A DNA stretch of 46,245 bases from an uncultured Clostridia bacterium (GTDB lineage Bacteria > Bacillota > Clostridia > TANB77 > CAG-508), in NCBI GenBank assembly GCA_944386165.1, contig CALXAA010000012.1, forward strand, positions 1 to 46,245, read 5' to 3'. Shown here one piece after another: positions 16,991 to 24,933 of the stretch. The translations under genes and the position numbers were made by a program. Position 1 is the first letter of the stretch; each line of letters opens with the position of its first letter. Below the pieces are notes generated by a model. The model did no database searches, had not been told where the DNA came from, and was given only the letters and a program-made list of their open reading frames with translations.

Positions 16991-17947
16991 TTATTGTTTT
17001 AATATTGGGTCTATTTCGTTTTTTATATTTTCTTTCATTATTTCACAACTATGATTAAATTTTGCTTGGTCTTGCTCATTAAGTTTAAGTTCTAATAGTT
17101 CTTTTACTCCATCTTTATTTATTATAGCTGGTACTCCAATATATAATCCGTTTTGACCGTATTCATGGTCTAAATATGATGAAACTGTTAAAATTGAGTT
17201 TTCATCATTTAAAATTGCTTTTACTAGTCTGTTTAATGCCATTCCGATTCCATAATATGTTGCTTTTTTCTTTTCTATTATTTCATATGCCGCTTTCCAT
17301 ACTCCATCATGTATTTTCTTTAAATCGTCCATTGGTAGATTGTTGTCTTTCATTATATCTATCATTTTTTTACATCCTACATAGCAATGTTCCCATGGAA
17401 CTAGTGATGAATCTCCATGTTCTCCTAGTATATATGCATGTACATTTTTGCTTGAAACTTTAAGATATTCTGCAATTAAATATCTTAAACGTGCTGTATC
17501 TAGTACTGTTCCTGAGCCTATTACTCTAGATTTTGGAACTCCTGCAACTTGTGCAACTACATAAGACATTAAGTCTACTGGATTGCTTGCAACAATATAA
17601 ATTCCATTAAATCCACTAGATTTAACATTTTCTGTAATTTCTTTTACGATTTTTGCGTTTGCTATAGCTAATTCAAGTCTTGATTGTCCTGGTTTTTGTG
17701 CTAATCCTGCAGTTATTACTACAATATTCGCATCTTTACAGTCTGAGTAATCTCCTGCTTTAATTGTCATTTTTTGAGGTGCATATGGTAATCCATGTGA
17801 TAAGTCCATTTCTTCTCCAATTGCTTTTTCTTTTATTACGTCTATTAATACTAGTTCGTCAACTCCTCCTTGATTTAATATAGAATATGCCATGCTCATT
17901 CCTACAAAGCCAGCTCCTACTAATACTACTTTTCTATTTGTATCCAT
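16991..17947 (-). CDS. ldh: L-lactate dehydrogenase
   Basis: The 318-residue protein has the NAD-binding GAGFVGMSMA motif, DLSHG, the VASNPVD segment, the substrate loop Arg region and the active-site GEHGDSS with catalytic His. It reduces pyruvate to L-lactate and regenerates NAD+. Length is standard, and the L-LDH rather than malate dehydrogenase identity is supported by overall similarity around the GQSRLELA loop. It sits downstream of ptsI, so sugar uptake and the fermentation end-step are neighbours. AAGGAGG precedes the start. Confidence 0.95.
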   Translation of the reverse strand: MDTNRKVVLVGAGFVGMSMAYSILNQGGVDELVLIDVIKEKAIGEEMDLSHGLPYAPQKMTIKAGDYSDCKDANIVVITAGLAQKPGQSRLELAIANAKIVKEITENVKSSGFNGIYIVASNPVDLMSYVVAQVAGVPKSRVIGSGTVLDTARLRYLIAEYLKVSSKNVHAYILGEHGDSSLVPWEHCYVGCKKMIDIMKDNNLPMDDLKKIHDGVWKAAYEIIEKKKATYYGIGMALNRLVKAILNDENSILTVSSYLDHEYGQNGLYIGVPAIINKDGVKELLELKLNEQDQAKFNHSCEIMKENIKNEIDPILKQ

Positions 17948-18015
17948 AAATATACCTCCTTAAATTTAATATGTATAATATTGAACTTAAATATTATATC
18001 ACATTTTTTGAGTTT

Positions 18016-19722
18016 TTAAACATTTTTTTCAATAAATTCTTTTAATTTTTCTTCTACTTCTGTTGCTGATGCCATTTCTAATATTTGGCTTGCTAATTCT
18101 TCACATTCTTTTTTGTTTAATTTACTTATTGTTTTTCTTGATTGTAGAATTTTGTTTGAGTTCATAGAAAATTCATCTAATCCAAGTCCTATTAATAATG
18201 GAATAAGAAGTTTATCACTTGCAGCTTCCCCACACATTCCACAAAAGATTCCTGCTTTATGAGCTCCATCTATAGCTGATTTTACTAGTTTTATTACAGC
18301 TGGGTGATATTTTGTATATAATTTTGATATTTTTTCATTTCCTCTTTCAACTGCAACTGTATATTGTATTAAATCATTTGTTCCAATACTAAAGAAATCA
18401 CATTCTTTTGCTAATTTGTCTGCAATTATAGCTGCTGATGGTATTTCTATCATAATACCTGTTTTTATGTCTTTTTTGTATGCAATATTTTTTTCGTCAA
18501 GTTCTTTTTTGCATTCTTCTACTATTTCTTTAGCTTTTTTTAATTCTTCTATTGAAGATATCATTGGAAACATTATTGCAATATTTCCAAAAGCACTTGC
18601 TCTTAATAGTGCTCTTAATTGTGTTTTAAAAAAATCTACATTGTCTAAACATAGTCTAATTGCTCTGTATCCTAAAAATGGATTTGCTTCTTTTTCCATA
18701 TTTAGATATTTTATTTCTTTATCTCCACCAACATCAAGTGTTCTAATTATTACAGGCTTTCCTTCCATTTTTTCAGCAACTTCTTTATAAGCATTAAATT
18801 GTTCTTCTTCTGTTGGCATTGACTCACTGTCCATATATAAGAATTCGCTTCTTAATAGTCCTATTCCTTCTGATGTATTTTCTATTACTAGTTCTACATC
18901 TTTTGGTGTTCCTATATTTGAAACAAGTTCTACTTTATATCCATCTTTTGTTTTGCTTTCCATATTTTTATATTTTTCAAGTTCATTTTTTTCTTCGGAA
19001 ATTGTTTTTTGTATTTCTAATAATTTATTTTTTTCTTCTTCTGTTGGATTTATATATATTTCTCCACTTTCTCCATCTATTGCAATATAATCATTATTTT
19101 TAAGTATTTCAGTTGCATTTTCTACTTTTGTGATTGCTGGTAAAGAGTGTGTTCTTGCCATAATTGATGTATGTGAATTTGTTCCTCCAATTTCAGTAAT
19201 TATTCCTGATACATTTTTAAAGTTTAGTTTTGCCGTATCTGATGTTGTTAATTCTTTTGCTACAATAATTGTATTTGGTTTTAAATTACTTAAATCTACT
19301 CTTTCTTCTTTTAGTAATTTTGCTATTAATCTGTTTTTTATATCTACTATATCTCTTGCTCTTCCTGCCATGTATTCATCATTCATATTTTCGAATATTT
19401 GGATAACACTATTAAGTCCTACTTCTGTTGCATATTCTGCACTATATTTTGAGTTTTTTATTAAGTCTTCTGTTTCAGTTATTAAAGATGGATCTTGCAT
19501 AATCATTAAATATGCTGTCATAATTTCTTTTTCTGTTCCTGATGAATTGTTTACTATTTCCGCTGTTTCAGTTGTTATTTCTTGAAGTGCTTTTTTAAAT
19601 CTTTCTAATTCATCTTCAGTATTTTCCACTGTAGTTTCTTGTATTTTTATTTCTTGATTTTTTATAACTACTACATTTCCAAAACCAATTCCTTTTGATA
19701 TTCCTTTTCCTTTTATCATCAT
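18016..19722 (-). CDS. ptsI: PTS enzyme I (phosphoenolpyruvate-protein phosphotransferase)
   Basis: From the ATG at 19722 (AGGAAAGGAA eight bases upstream) the product is 568 residues; a GTG at 19728 is too close to the ribosome binding site. Key motifs are GGTNSHTSIMAR with the phospho-accepting His (about 184), LLRSEFLYM, RTLDVGGDK and the PEP-binding EIPSAA, IGTNDLIQY and CGEAA segments. It takes phosphate from PEP and passes it to HPr. ptsH is just upstream, but a terminator lies between them (19747-19793), so read-through or a second promoter must express ptsI. Confidence 0.96.
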   Translation of the reverse strand: MMIKGKGISKGIGFGNVVVIKNQEIKIQETTVENTEDELERFKKALQEITTETAEIVNNSSGTEKEIMTAYLMIMQDPSLITETEDLIKNSKYSAEYATEVGLNSVIQIFENMNDEYMAGRARDIVDIKNRLIAKLLKEERVDLSNLKPNTIIVAKELTTSDTAKLNFKNVSGIITEIGGTNSHTSIMARTHSLPAITKVENATEILKNNDYIAIDGESGEIYINPTEEEKNKLLEIQKTISEEKNELEKYKNMESKTKDGYKVELVSNIGTPKDVELVIENTSEGIGLLRSEFLYMDSESMPTEEEQFNAYKEVAEKMEGKPVIIRTLDVGGDKEIKYLNMEKEANPFLGYRAIRLCLDNVDFFKTQLRALLRASAFGNIAIMFPMISSIEELKKAKEIVEECKKELDEKNIAYKKDIKTGIMIEIPSAAIIADKLAKECDFFSIGTNDLIQYTVAVERGNEKISKLYTKYHPAVIKLVKSAIDGAHKAGIFCGMCGEAASDKLLIPLLIGLGLDEFSMNSNKILQSRKTISKLNKKECEELASQILEMASATEVEEKLKEFIEKNV

Positions 19723-19746
19723 AATCACATTCCTTTCCTAAAGCTT

Positions 19747-19793
19747 AAAAAAGTGGCATGTTTAAAAGATTTACATTTCAACTTACATGCCAC
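19747..19793 (-). terminator. Terminator between ptsH and ptsI
   Basis: A perfect 9-base-pair stem (19753-19761 with 19785-19793) is followed by six T residues on the minus strand. It would reduce ptsI expression relative to fruK-fruA-ptsH. Confidence 0.8.
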
Positions 19794-19803
19794 ATTTTGA
19801 TTT

Positions 19804-20067
19804 TTATTCTCCAAAATTATTATTAAATGCTTGTAATAATTCTGCTAGTGCTGCTTCTTCATCTGTTCCATCACATTGTATTTCTATTTCTGTACTTGAT
19901 TTTATTCCTGCTGCCATAATATTTAAAATTGATTTTGCATTAATTGTTTTATCATTAACAATTAAATTAATTGTACATTGATATTTTGATGCAATTTTGG
20001 CAATTTCTGATGCTGGTCTAGCATGTAGTCCTGTTTCATTTTTTAGAATTATTTTCTCTGTTTTCAT
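19804..20067 (-). CDS. ptsH: Phosphocarrier protein HPr
   Basis: The 87-residue protein has GLHARPAS with the active His15 and a Ser46 region (AKSILNIMAAG) matching the HPr kinase target of Firmicutes. It relays phosphate from enzyme I to EIIA domains, and Ser46 phosphorylation usually serves carbon catabolite control. It lies 15 bases downstream of fruA, so this HPr is expressed with the fructose genes. Confidence 0.97.
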   Translation of the reverse strand: MKTEKIILKNETGLHARPASEIAKIASKYQCTINLIVNDKTINAKSILNIMAAGIKSSTEIEIQCDGTDEEAALAELLQAFNNNFGE

Positions 20068-20082
20068 TTTGTTTTCCTTTCT

Positions 20083-21996
20083 TTATTTGCTATGTTCTGG
20101 TAAGTTTTTCTTTAATTTAGCCATTATTAATGCTGAAACAATTGTACCAATAAGAATTGCTAATAAATACATTAGAGGATGTCCTATTGTTGCAATTACA
20201 AATATTCCACCATGTGGTGCCATTAAAGTACAATTAAATGCCATTGATAATGCTCCTGTTACAGCTGATCCTATAATAAATGCTGGAATTGTTCTTAGTG
20301 GGTCACTTGAAGCAAATGGTATTGCTCCTTCTGATATAAATGAAAGTCCCATTATATAATTTACATATGCTGCTTGTCTGTCTTTTTTTGCTATCTTTTT
20401 AGGGAATAATGTTGCTAAAAGTGCTATTGCAAGAGGTGGTACCATTCCTCCAGCCATTACTGCTGCCATTATTTCATATTGTCCTGATGCTAACATTCCT
20501 GTTCCAAATGTGTATGCAGCTTTATTTACTGGTCCTCCTAAGTCAACTGCCATCATTCCACCTAAAAGAGCTCCTAATAAAACTTTATTTGCTGTTCCCA
20601 TTGAAGATAAATAATTGTTTATTGCTGTATTTATTCCAGCTACATATGGATTTATTATTAGCATAAATAATCCCATTAATAGTATACCAAATACAGGATA
20701 TAAAAGAATTGTTTTTATTCCTTCTATACTGTCTGGCAAGTAACTGCAAATCTTTTTAAGGAAAACTACTATATAACCACCAACAAATCCTGCGATTAAT
20801 GCTCCTAAAAATCCTGAACTTACTAATACTATGGAACTATCTGAAAGTGATGCAAATGTAGTTCCTTGTACTGCTAAAATTCCTCCTACAAATCCTACTG
20901 CTAATCCTGGTCTATCTGCAATGCTCATTGCTATATATCCTGCTAAAATATATAACATTACATTAAATGCTGCTCCTCCGACTGTTTTGAAAAATGCAGC
21001 TATTGGAGTATTCATACCGAAATTTGCTGGGTTAATTGAGTAATCATCTAGTAAAAATGCTATTGCTGTTAAAATTCCTCCACCAACTACAAATGGTAAC
21101 ATATGTGTTACACCATTCATTAAATGTTTATAAATTTGAGTCCATACTCCTTCTTTTTCGTTTGAATCATTAATTTCATTTTTTACATTTGAATGGTAAA
21201 CTTTTGCTTGATCTGAAAGTGCATATTCTATAAGTTCTTTTGGTTTATTTATTCCGTCAGCAACTTTTGCTTTAACTATTTTTTTACCATCAAATCTAGA
21301 AAAATCTATTTTTGTGTCTGCTGCAATTATTATTGCTTTGGCATTTTTTATTTCTTCTTTTGTGAATTTATTTTTTACTCCTGATGATCCATGTGTTTCT
21401 ACTTTTACTTTATGTCCTAATTTTTCTCCCATTTGTTCTAATGCTTCTGCTGCCATGTATGTGTGTGCAATTCCTGTTGGGCATGCTGTGATGGCTAAAA
21501 TTTCATATGAATTATTGTAATCTTTGTTTTCTGATATTTTTACATTTTCTGCTCTATCTATACACATTAAAAATTCTTCTGGTGTTTTTGCGTTTAATAA
21601 TGCTTTTCTAAATTCTGTGTCCATTAATAGTGTTGATAATCTACTTAATACATCTAAATGTACATTATCTTTAGTATTTGGTGCTGCTATTAAAAATAAT
21701 AGTTTTGCAGGTTGTCCATCTAGTGAATTGAATTCTACTCCATCTGGTACTACCATTGCAGATAGTCCTGGTTTTGTAACTGCATCAGTTTTACCATGAG
21801 GTATTGCAATTCCTTCTCCTATTCCTGTTGAGCCTTCTTCTTCTCTTTTTAATACAACTTGTTTGTATTTTTCTTTGTCTAGTATATTACCATTTGTTGT
21901 CATTAGTTCTATCAATTGATTGATAGATTCTTCTTTGCTACTCATTACGCCATTTAATTTTATGGCATCTTTGCTAAGCAAATCTGTGATTTTCAT
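20083..21996 (-). CDS. fruA: Fructose-specific PTS transporter IIABC
   Basis: The 637-residue protein is a three-domain fusion: IIA (1-150, IAIPHGKTD with His68), IIB (165-265, ITACPTGIAHTYMAAEAL with Cys172), and an IIC membrane domain (about 290-630, some nine or ten helices, GGGILTAIAFLLDD, GGMMAVDLGGPVNKAAY, SEGAIPFASSDP). It imports fructose as fructose-1-phosphate. The substrate call is supported by the adjacent fruK. The IIA-IIB-IIC order and length are those of Firmicutes FruA. Confidence 0.95.
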   Translation of the reverse strand: MKITDLLSKDAIKLNGVMSSKEESINQLIELMTTNGNILDKEKYKQVVLKREEEGSTGIGEGIAIPHGKTDAVTKPGLSAMVVPDGVEFNSLDGQPAKLLFLIAAPNTKDNVHLDVLSRLSTLLMDTEFRKALLNAKTPEEFLMCIDRAENVKISENKDYNNSYEILAITACPTGIAHTYMAAEALEQMGEKLGHKVKVETHGSSGVKNKFTKEEIKNAKAIIIAADTKIDFSRFDGKKIVKAKVADGINKPKELIEYALSDQAKVYHSNVKNEINDSNEKEGVWTQIYKHLMNGVTHMLPFVVGGGILTAIAFLLDDYSINPANFGMNTPIAAFFKTVGGAAFNVMLYILAGYIAMSIADRPGLAVGFVGGILAVQGTTFASLSDSSIVLVSSGFLGALIAGFVGGYIVVFLKKICSYLPDSIEGIKTILLYPVFGILLMGLFMLIINPYVAGINTAINNYLSSMGTANKVLLGALLGGMMAVDLGGPVNKAAYTFGTGMLASGQYEIMAAVMAGGMVPPLAIALLATLFPKKIAKKDRQAAYVNYIMGLSFISEGAIPFASSDPLRTIPAFIIGSAVTGALSMAFNCTLMAPHGGIFVIATIGHPLMYLLAILIGTIVSALIMAKLKKNLPEHSK

Positions 21997-22049
21997 CTCT
22001 TAAATCATCCTTTCTTTAGTTTATCTATATTTAAATTTTATAAACAAAT

Positions 22050-22994
22050 TTATTTTATTTCTTCTATTTTTATTTGTTTTAATAATTCTTGTACTCTGTC
22101 TTTTGTTGCTAATTCTGTTCCAAATGTACTTGCACTTCCTGATGCAATTCCTGTTTTTAATGCTTCTATATAATTTTTATATTTAGAAAATCCTGCTACA
22201 AAACCTGCTACCATTGAATCTCCTGCTCCAACTGTATTTATAACTTGTCCTTTTGGTGCATTTGAATAATATGATTTTCCTTCTTTCGTTAATAATATTG
22301 CTCCATCTCCTCCAAGTGATATTAGTACATTTTGTGCTCCTTTTTCTTGAAGTTTTTTTGCATAGAAAATTATGTCTTCTTTATTTTCTATTTTTACATT
22401 AAATGTTTCTTCTAATTCTTGTTTATTTGGTTTTATTAGTATTGGTTTATATTGTAAAGTATTAACTAAGAGTTTTTGTGTTGCATCTACTATAAATGGT
22501 ACTTCGTTTTGTTTTAATTCTTTACATATTATTTCATATATTTTTTCATTTATGCATTTTGGAACATTTCCTGATAATATTACTAAATCTGTTGGTTTTA
22601 TTTTTTTTATTTTTTCGAAAAATAAGTCCATTTCTTCTTTTGTTATTTCAGGTCCGTTTCCATTTATTGCTGTTTCAATTTTTGGAGATTGGTTTGAGTT
22701 GTTTGTTGAAATGATTTTGACATTTATTCTTGTAATTCCTTTTTTTACTTCTATAAAATCTGTATTTATTTGGTGTTCTTTTATTTTCTTTTCTAGTTCT
22801 TTTCCAGTAAATCCAGCAATAAATGAAATCGCTGTATTTTCTATTTCTAGATTTTTTAACACTATTGATACATTTAGTCCTTTTCCTCCTGCTAAAATTT
22901 TTTCTGTTGCAGTTCTATTTATTTTTCCAATTTCAAAATTTTCAACTTGTGTTATATAATCTAGAGCAGGATTAAATGTTATTGTATATATCAT
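22050..22994 (-). CDS. fruK: 1-phosphofructokinase
   Basis: The 314-residue PfkB-family sugar kinase has TFNPALDYI at the N-terminus, GGKGLNVS, VILSGNVP and the C-terminal anion hole GAGDSMVAGFVAG with catalytic Asp. It converts fructose-1-phosphate to fructose-1,6-bisphosphate with ATP. It is first in fruK-fruA-ptsH. A DeoR-type FruR regulator, often first in such operons, is not present. A short perfect palindrome (ATGATATCAT) in the upstream gap could be an operator, which is unproven. Confidence 0.93.
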   Translation of the reverse strand: MIYTITFNPALDYITQVENFEIGKINRTATEKILAGGKGLNVSIVLKNLEIENTAISFIAGFTGKELEKKIKEHQINTDFIEVKKGITRINVKIISTNNSNQSPKIETAINGNGPEITKEEMDLFFEKIKKIKPTDLVILSGNVPKCINEKIYEIICKELKQNEVPFIVDATQKLLVNTLQYKPILIKPNKQELEETFNVKIENKEDIIFYAKKLQEKGAQNVLISLGGDGAILLTKEGKSYYSNAPKGQVINTVGAGDSMVAGFVAGFSKYKNYIEALKTGIASGSASTFGTELATKDRVQELLKQIKIEEIK

Positions 22995-23096
22995 TATTTA
23001 TCCTCCAGTTTTATATATTATTATCATTATTTTATTTTTTATAATTTTTTTCAAATTGATGATATCATATTATAATTTTTTTTACAATATTTTTTA

Positions 23097-23140
23097 TAAA
23101 AAAATAGAACCACAATTTATATTTTTATTGTGATTCTTTT
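23097..23140 (-). terminator. carD terminator
   Basis: A 10-base-pair stem (23107-23116 with 23127-23136, one G-T pair) is followed by a T-rich run on the minus strand. Confidence 0.75.
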
Positions 23141-23156
23141 TTTATTTATTATTACT

Positions 23157-23723
23157 TTAGTTTTTGTCATTAAATGGTATGAATTTGTTTACTATGCTTC
23201 CTGCTGATACTTCTTCAATATTTGTATCTGTTCTAAATAAAGCATATGATGAATTGATTTTATTATCTACTAATTGTTCTACTTCATCTTGTGTTGAGTG
23301 CTCTGCTAAGACTAATTCACTTATTAAAATTTGTTTTGCATTATATAACATTTTCTTTTCACCTGTTGATAATCCTTTTTCTTTTTGCTTGAAGCTTAGG
23401 TTTCTTACAACATCTGCAATTTCATATATGTTTCCACTTTTTATTTTGTCCATATTTTCTCTGTAACGTTTGTTCCAGTTCTTTTCCATTTCTGTTTCAT
23501 CTTGTTCTAATATAGAAATTACTTTATCTGCCTCATTTTTTCCAATAACATCTCTTATTCCATGTTCTTCAGCAGTTTCTGTTGGGACCATTACTCTTAC
23601 TTCTCCAGGCATTTCTAATATATAATATGATTGCTTTTTTCCCATTACTTCTTTTTCTTCTATTGATACTATGCTTCCTGCTCCATGCATTGGATAAACT
23701 ACTTTATCACCTATATTATACAT
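23157..23723 (-). CDS. carD: CarD/CdnL-family RNA polymerase-binding regulator
   Basis: The 188-residue protein starts with the CarD RNAP-interaction (Tudor-like) domain: MYNIGDKVVYPMHGAGSI, EYY-like KQSYYILEMP and VMVPTET, followed by an all-helical DNA-binding domain. CarD-type proteins bind the RNAP beta subunit and stabilise open complexes, often at rRNA and housekeeping promoters. Length is normal. It is a single-gene unit with promoter at 23806-23834 and terminator at 23097-23140. Confidence 0.9.
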   Translation of the reverse strand: MYNIGDKVVYPMHGAGSIVSIEEKEVMGKKQSYYILEMPGEVRVMVPTETAEEHGIRDVIGKNEADKVISILEQDETEMEKNWNKRYRENMDKIKSGNIYEIADVVRNLSFKQKEKGLSTGEKKMLYNAKQILISELVLAEHSTQDEVEQLVDNKINSSYALFRTDTNIEEVSAGSIVNKFIPFNDKN

Positions 23724-23805
23724 GTCTATTCACTCCTCCTAGTATATATTTTTGGTATATTTCAATCATAAAAATATTATTTTTTAGATTTTTTAAACCT
23801 CTTTT

Positions 23806-23834
23806 ATTATATCACAAAAAATGGCAAAAGTCAA
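23806..23834 (-). promoter_or_regulatory. Sigma-A promoter of carD, embedded in the dut terminator
   Basis: TTGACT (23834-23829), 17 bases, TATAAT (23811-23806) on the minus strand. The -35 lies in the loop of the preceding terminator hairpin. Confidence 0.75.
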
Positions 23835-23852
23835 AGCCTTTGCCATTTTTTT
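23816..23852 (-). terminator. dut terminator
   Basis: A roughly 12-base-pair stem (arms near 23817-23828 and 23839-23850) has A and T flanks, so it could act in both directions. It follows the dut stop at 23862. Confidence 0.8.
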
Positions 23853-23861
23853 AATAAATTT

Positions 23862-24323
23862 TTATTTATTTGTTGAACCAAATCCTCCAGTTCTTTCTCC
23901 TGTTGCGTTGTCATTGTCAATTGTTAGGTATGGCATAAATATTGCTTGTCCTATTCTTTCGCCTTTTTTTATTTCTATGTCTTCGTCTTTTATATTATAA
24001 AATGCAAACATTATATGTCCATCATTTTCTTCATTTCCATAATAGTCTTTGTCAATAATTCCAACACTGTTTGATAATATTAACCCTTTTTTTCCTGGAT
24101 TAGAACTTCTATTTACTAACATTAAATATTCTTTGTCTTGCATATATGCTTTTATACCTGTTTTTACTAATGTTGGTTTTATTCCTTTCTTAAAACTTGG
24201 TATAATTACATCTTCAGCAGCTTCTACATCATATCCTGCTGAATATTTTGTTTTTCTTTCAGGTAAATTTATTCCCTTATTTTCAAATCCTTTTGCTATT
24301 TCAAATCCTCTTACTTTTTCCAT
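23862..24323 (-). CDS. dut: dUTP pyrophosphatase
   Basis: The 153-residue protein shows the five dUTPase motifs in order: AGYDVEA, NRSSN, GIIDKDYYGN with the catalytic-water Asp, GERIGQAIF and the C-terminal RTGGFGST. It hydrolyses dUTP to dUMP, preventing uracil incorporation and feeding dTMP synthesis, as a homotrimer. It differs a little from standard cellular Dut by the long insert around EENDGH, common in clostridial and phage-type enzymes. It is last in the rnj-side gene string. Confidence 0.93.
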   Translation of the reverse strand: MEKVRGFEIAKGFENKGINLPERKTKYSAGYDVEAAEDVIIPSFKKGIKPTLVKTGIKAYMQDKEYLMLVNRSSNPGKKGLILSNSVGIIDKDYYGNEENDGHIMFAFYNIKDEDIEIKKGERIGQAIFMPYLTIDNDNATGERTGGFGSTNK

Positions 24324-24347
24324 CTTATTCTTTCCTTTTCTTGTTTT

Positions 24348-24884
24348 TTATTTTCCGTTAACTTTTATCATTCCTTCTCCACTTTCTTGTATTACATATT
24401 GTCCTGCATTAGAGAAACTTAAGAATGAACTTTTTAGTGTTTGTGCTTGTGTTTCATTAGTGTTTTTTACATCAACTACAATTCTGTCTCCTTCTTTTAA
24501 GATAATTTTTCCTGTTCCTGTTGTAGTTCCTATATTAAGCTGGTTTAGAACTTGTGTTGTATAATCTGAATAATATACATTTTCTCCTATTTTTGTGTAA
24601 TTTGCTTGTGTTGTTTTCTTTCCTGGGTTTTCGTCTAAATGTTGAATTTCTATGTCAATATCATATGTATTTCCTGTCGCTGCTAGTTTATTTTCAAAAT
24701 CTTGATATTTTGCAGTTGTTAAAGTGCCAGTATTTTGTACGTCTGTCACAAATTCATCTACAATTAATCTTACATTTTCTTGAACTACATTATCGTTTCT
24801 AGTAGCTAATGTAACAAGTGGTGCAACTAGTAATAATGCTGCTGCAGTACATATTGCTATTACTGTTGTGGTTGTATTTTGCAT
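24348..24884 (-). CDS. Exported protein with one N-terminal membrane helix, pseudopilin-like
   Basis: From the ATG at 24884 the product is 178 residues; a GTG at 24893 is too close to the AAAGGA site. It begins with a short polar stretch (MQNTTTT), a 20-residue hydrophobic helix, then a helical segment, the layout of Tad/Flp-type minor pilins and related exported clostridial proteins. The rest is Thr/Asn/Gln-rich with probable beta strands (KIILKEGDRIVVDVKN). There is no catalytic motif and no pilus assembly gene nearby. The pilin-like reading is a weak inference from the N-terminus. Confidence 0.6.
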   Translation of the reverse strand: MQNTTTTVIAICTAAALLLVAPLVTLATRNDNVVQENVRLIVDEFVTDVQNTGTLTTAKYQDFENKLAATGNTYDIDIEIQHLDENPGKKTTQANYTKIGENVYYSDYTTQVLNQLNIGTTTGTGKIILKEGDRIVVDVKNTNETQAQTLKSSFLSFSNAGQYVIQESGEGMIKVNGK

Positions 24885-24933
24885 AATAATCACATCCTTT
24901 CAATTAAATTTATATTTTTATAATTATATAAGC

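Noticed and set aside
17948..18015. Rex (redox) operator at ldh
   Set aside because: A TGTGATATAAT stretch is present, but the inverted half-site TTGTGA-TCACAA pattern is not complete.
22995..23156. FruR operator upstream of fruK
   Set aside because: Only a 10-base palindrome (ATGATATCAT) is visible and no FruR gene is linked, so it is mentioned but not annotated as a site.
24348..24884. Lipoprotein assignment for the exported protein
   Set aside because: The only Cys near the N-terminus lies inside the hydrophobic core without a lipobox context at its end.
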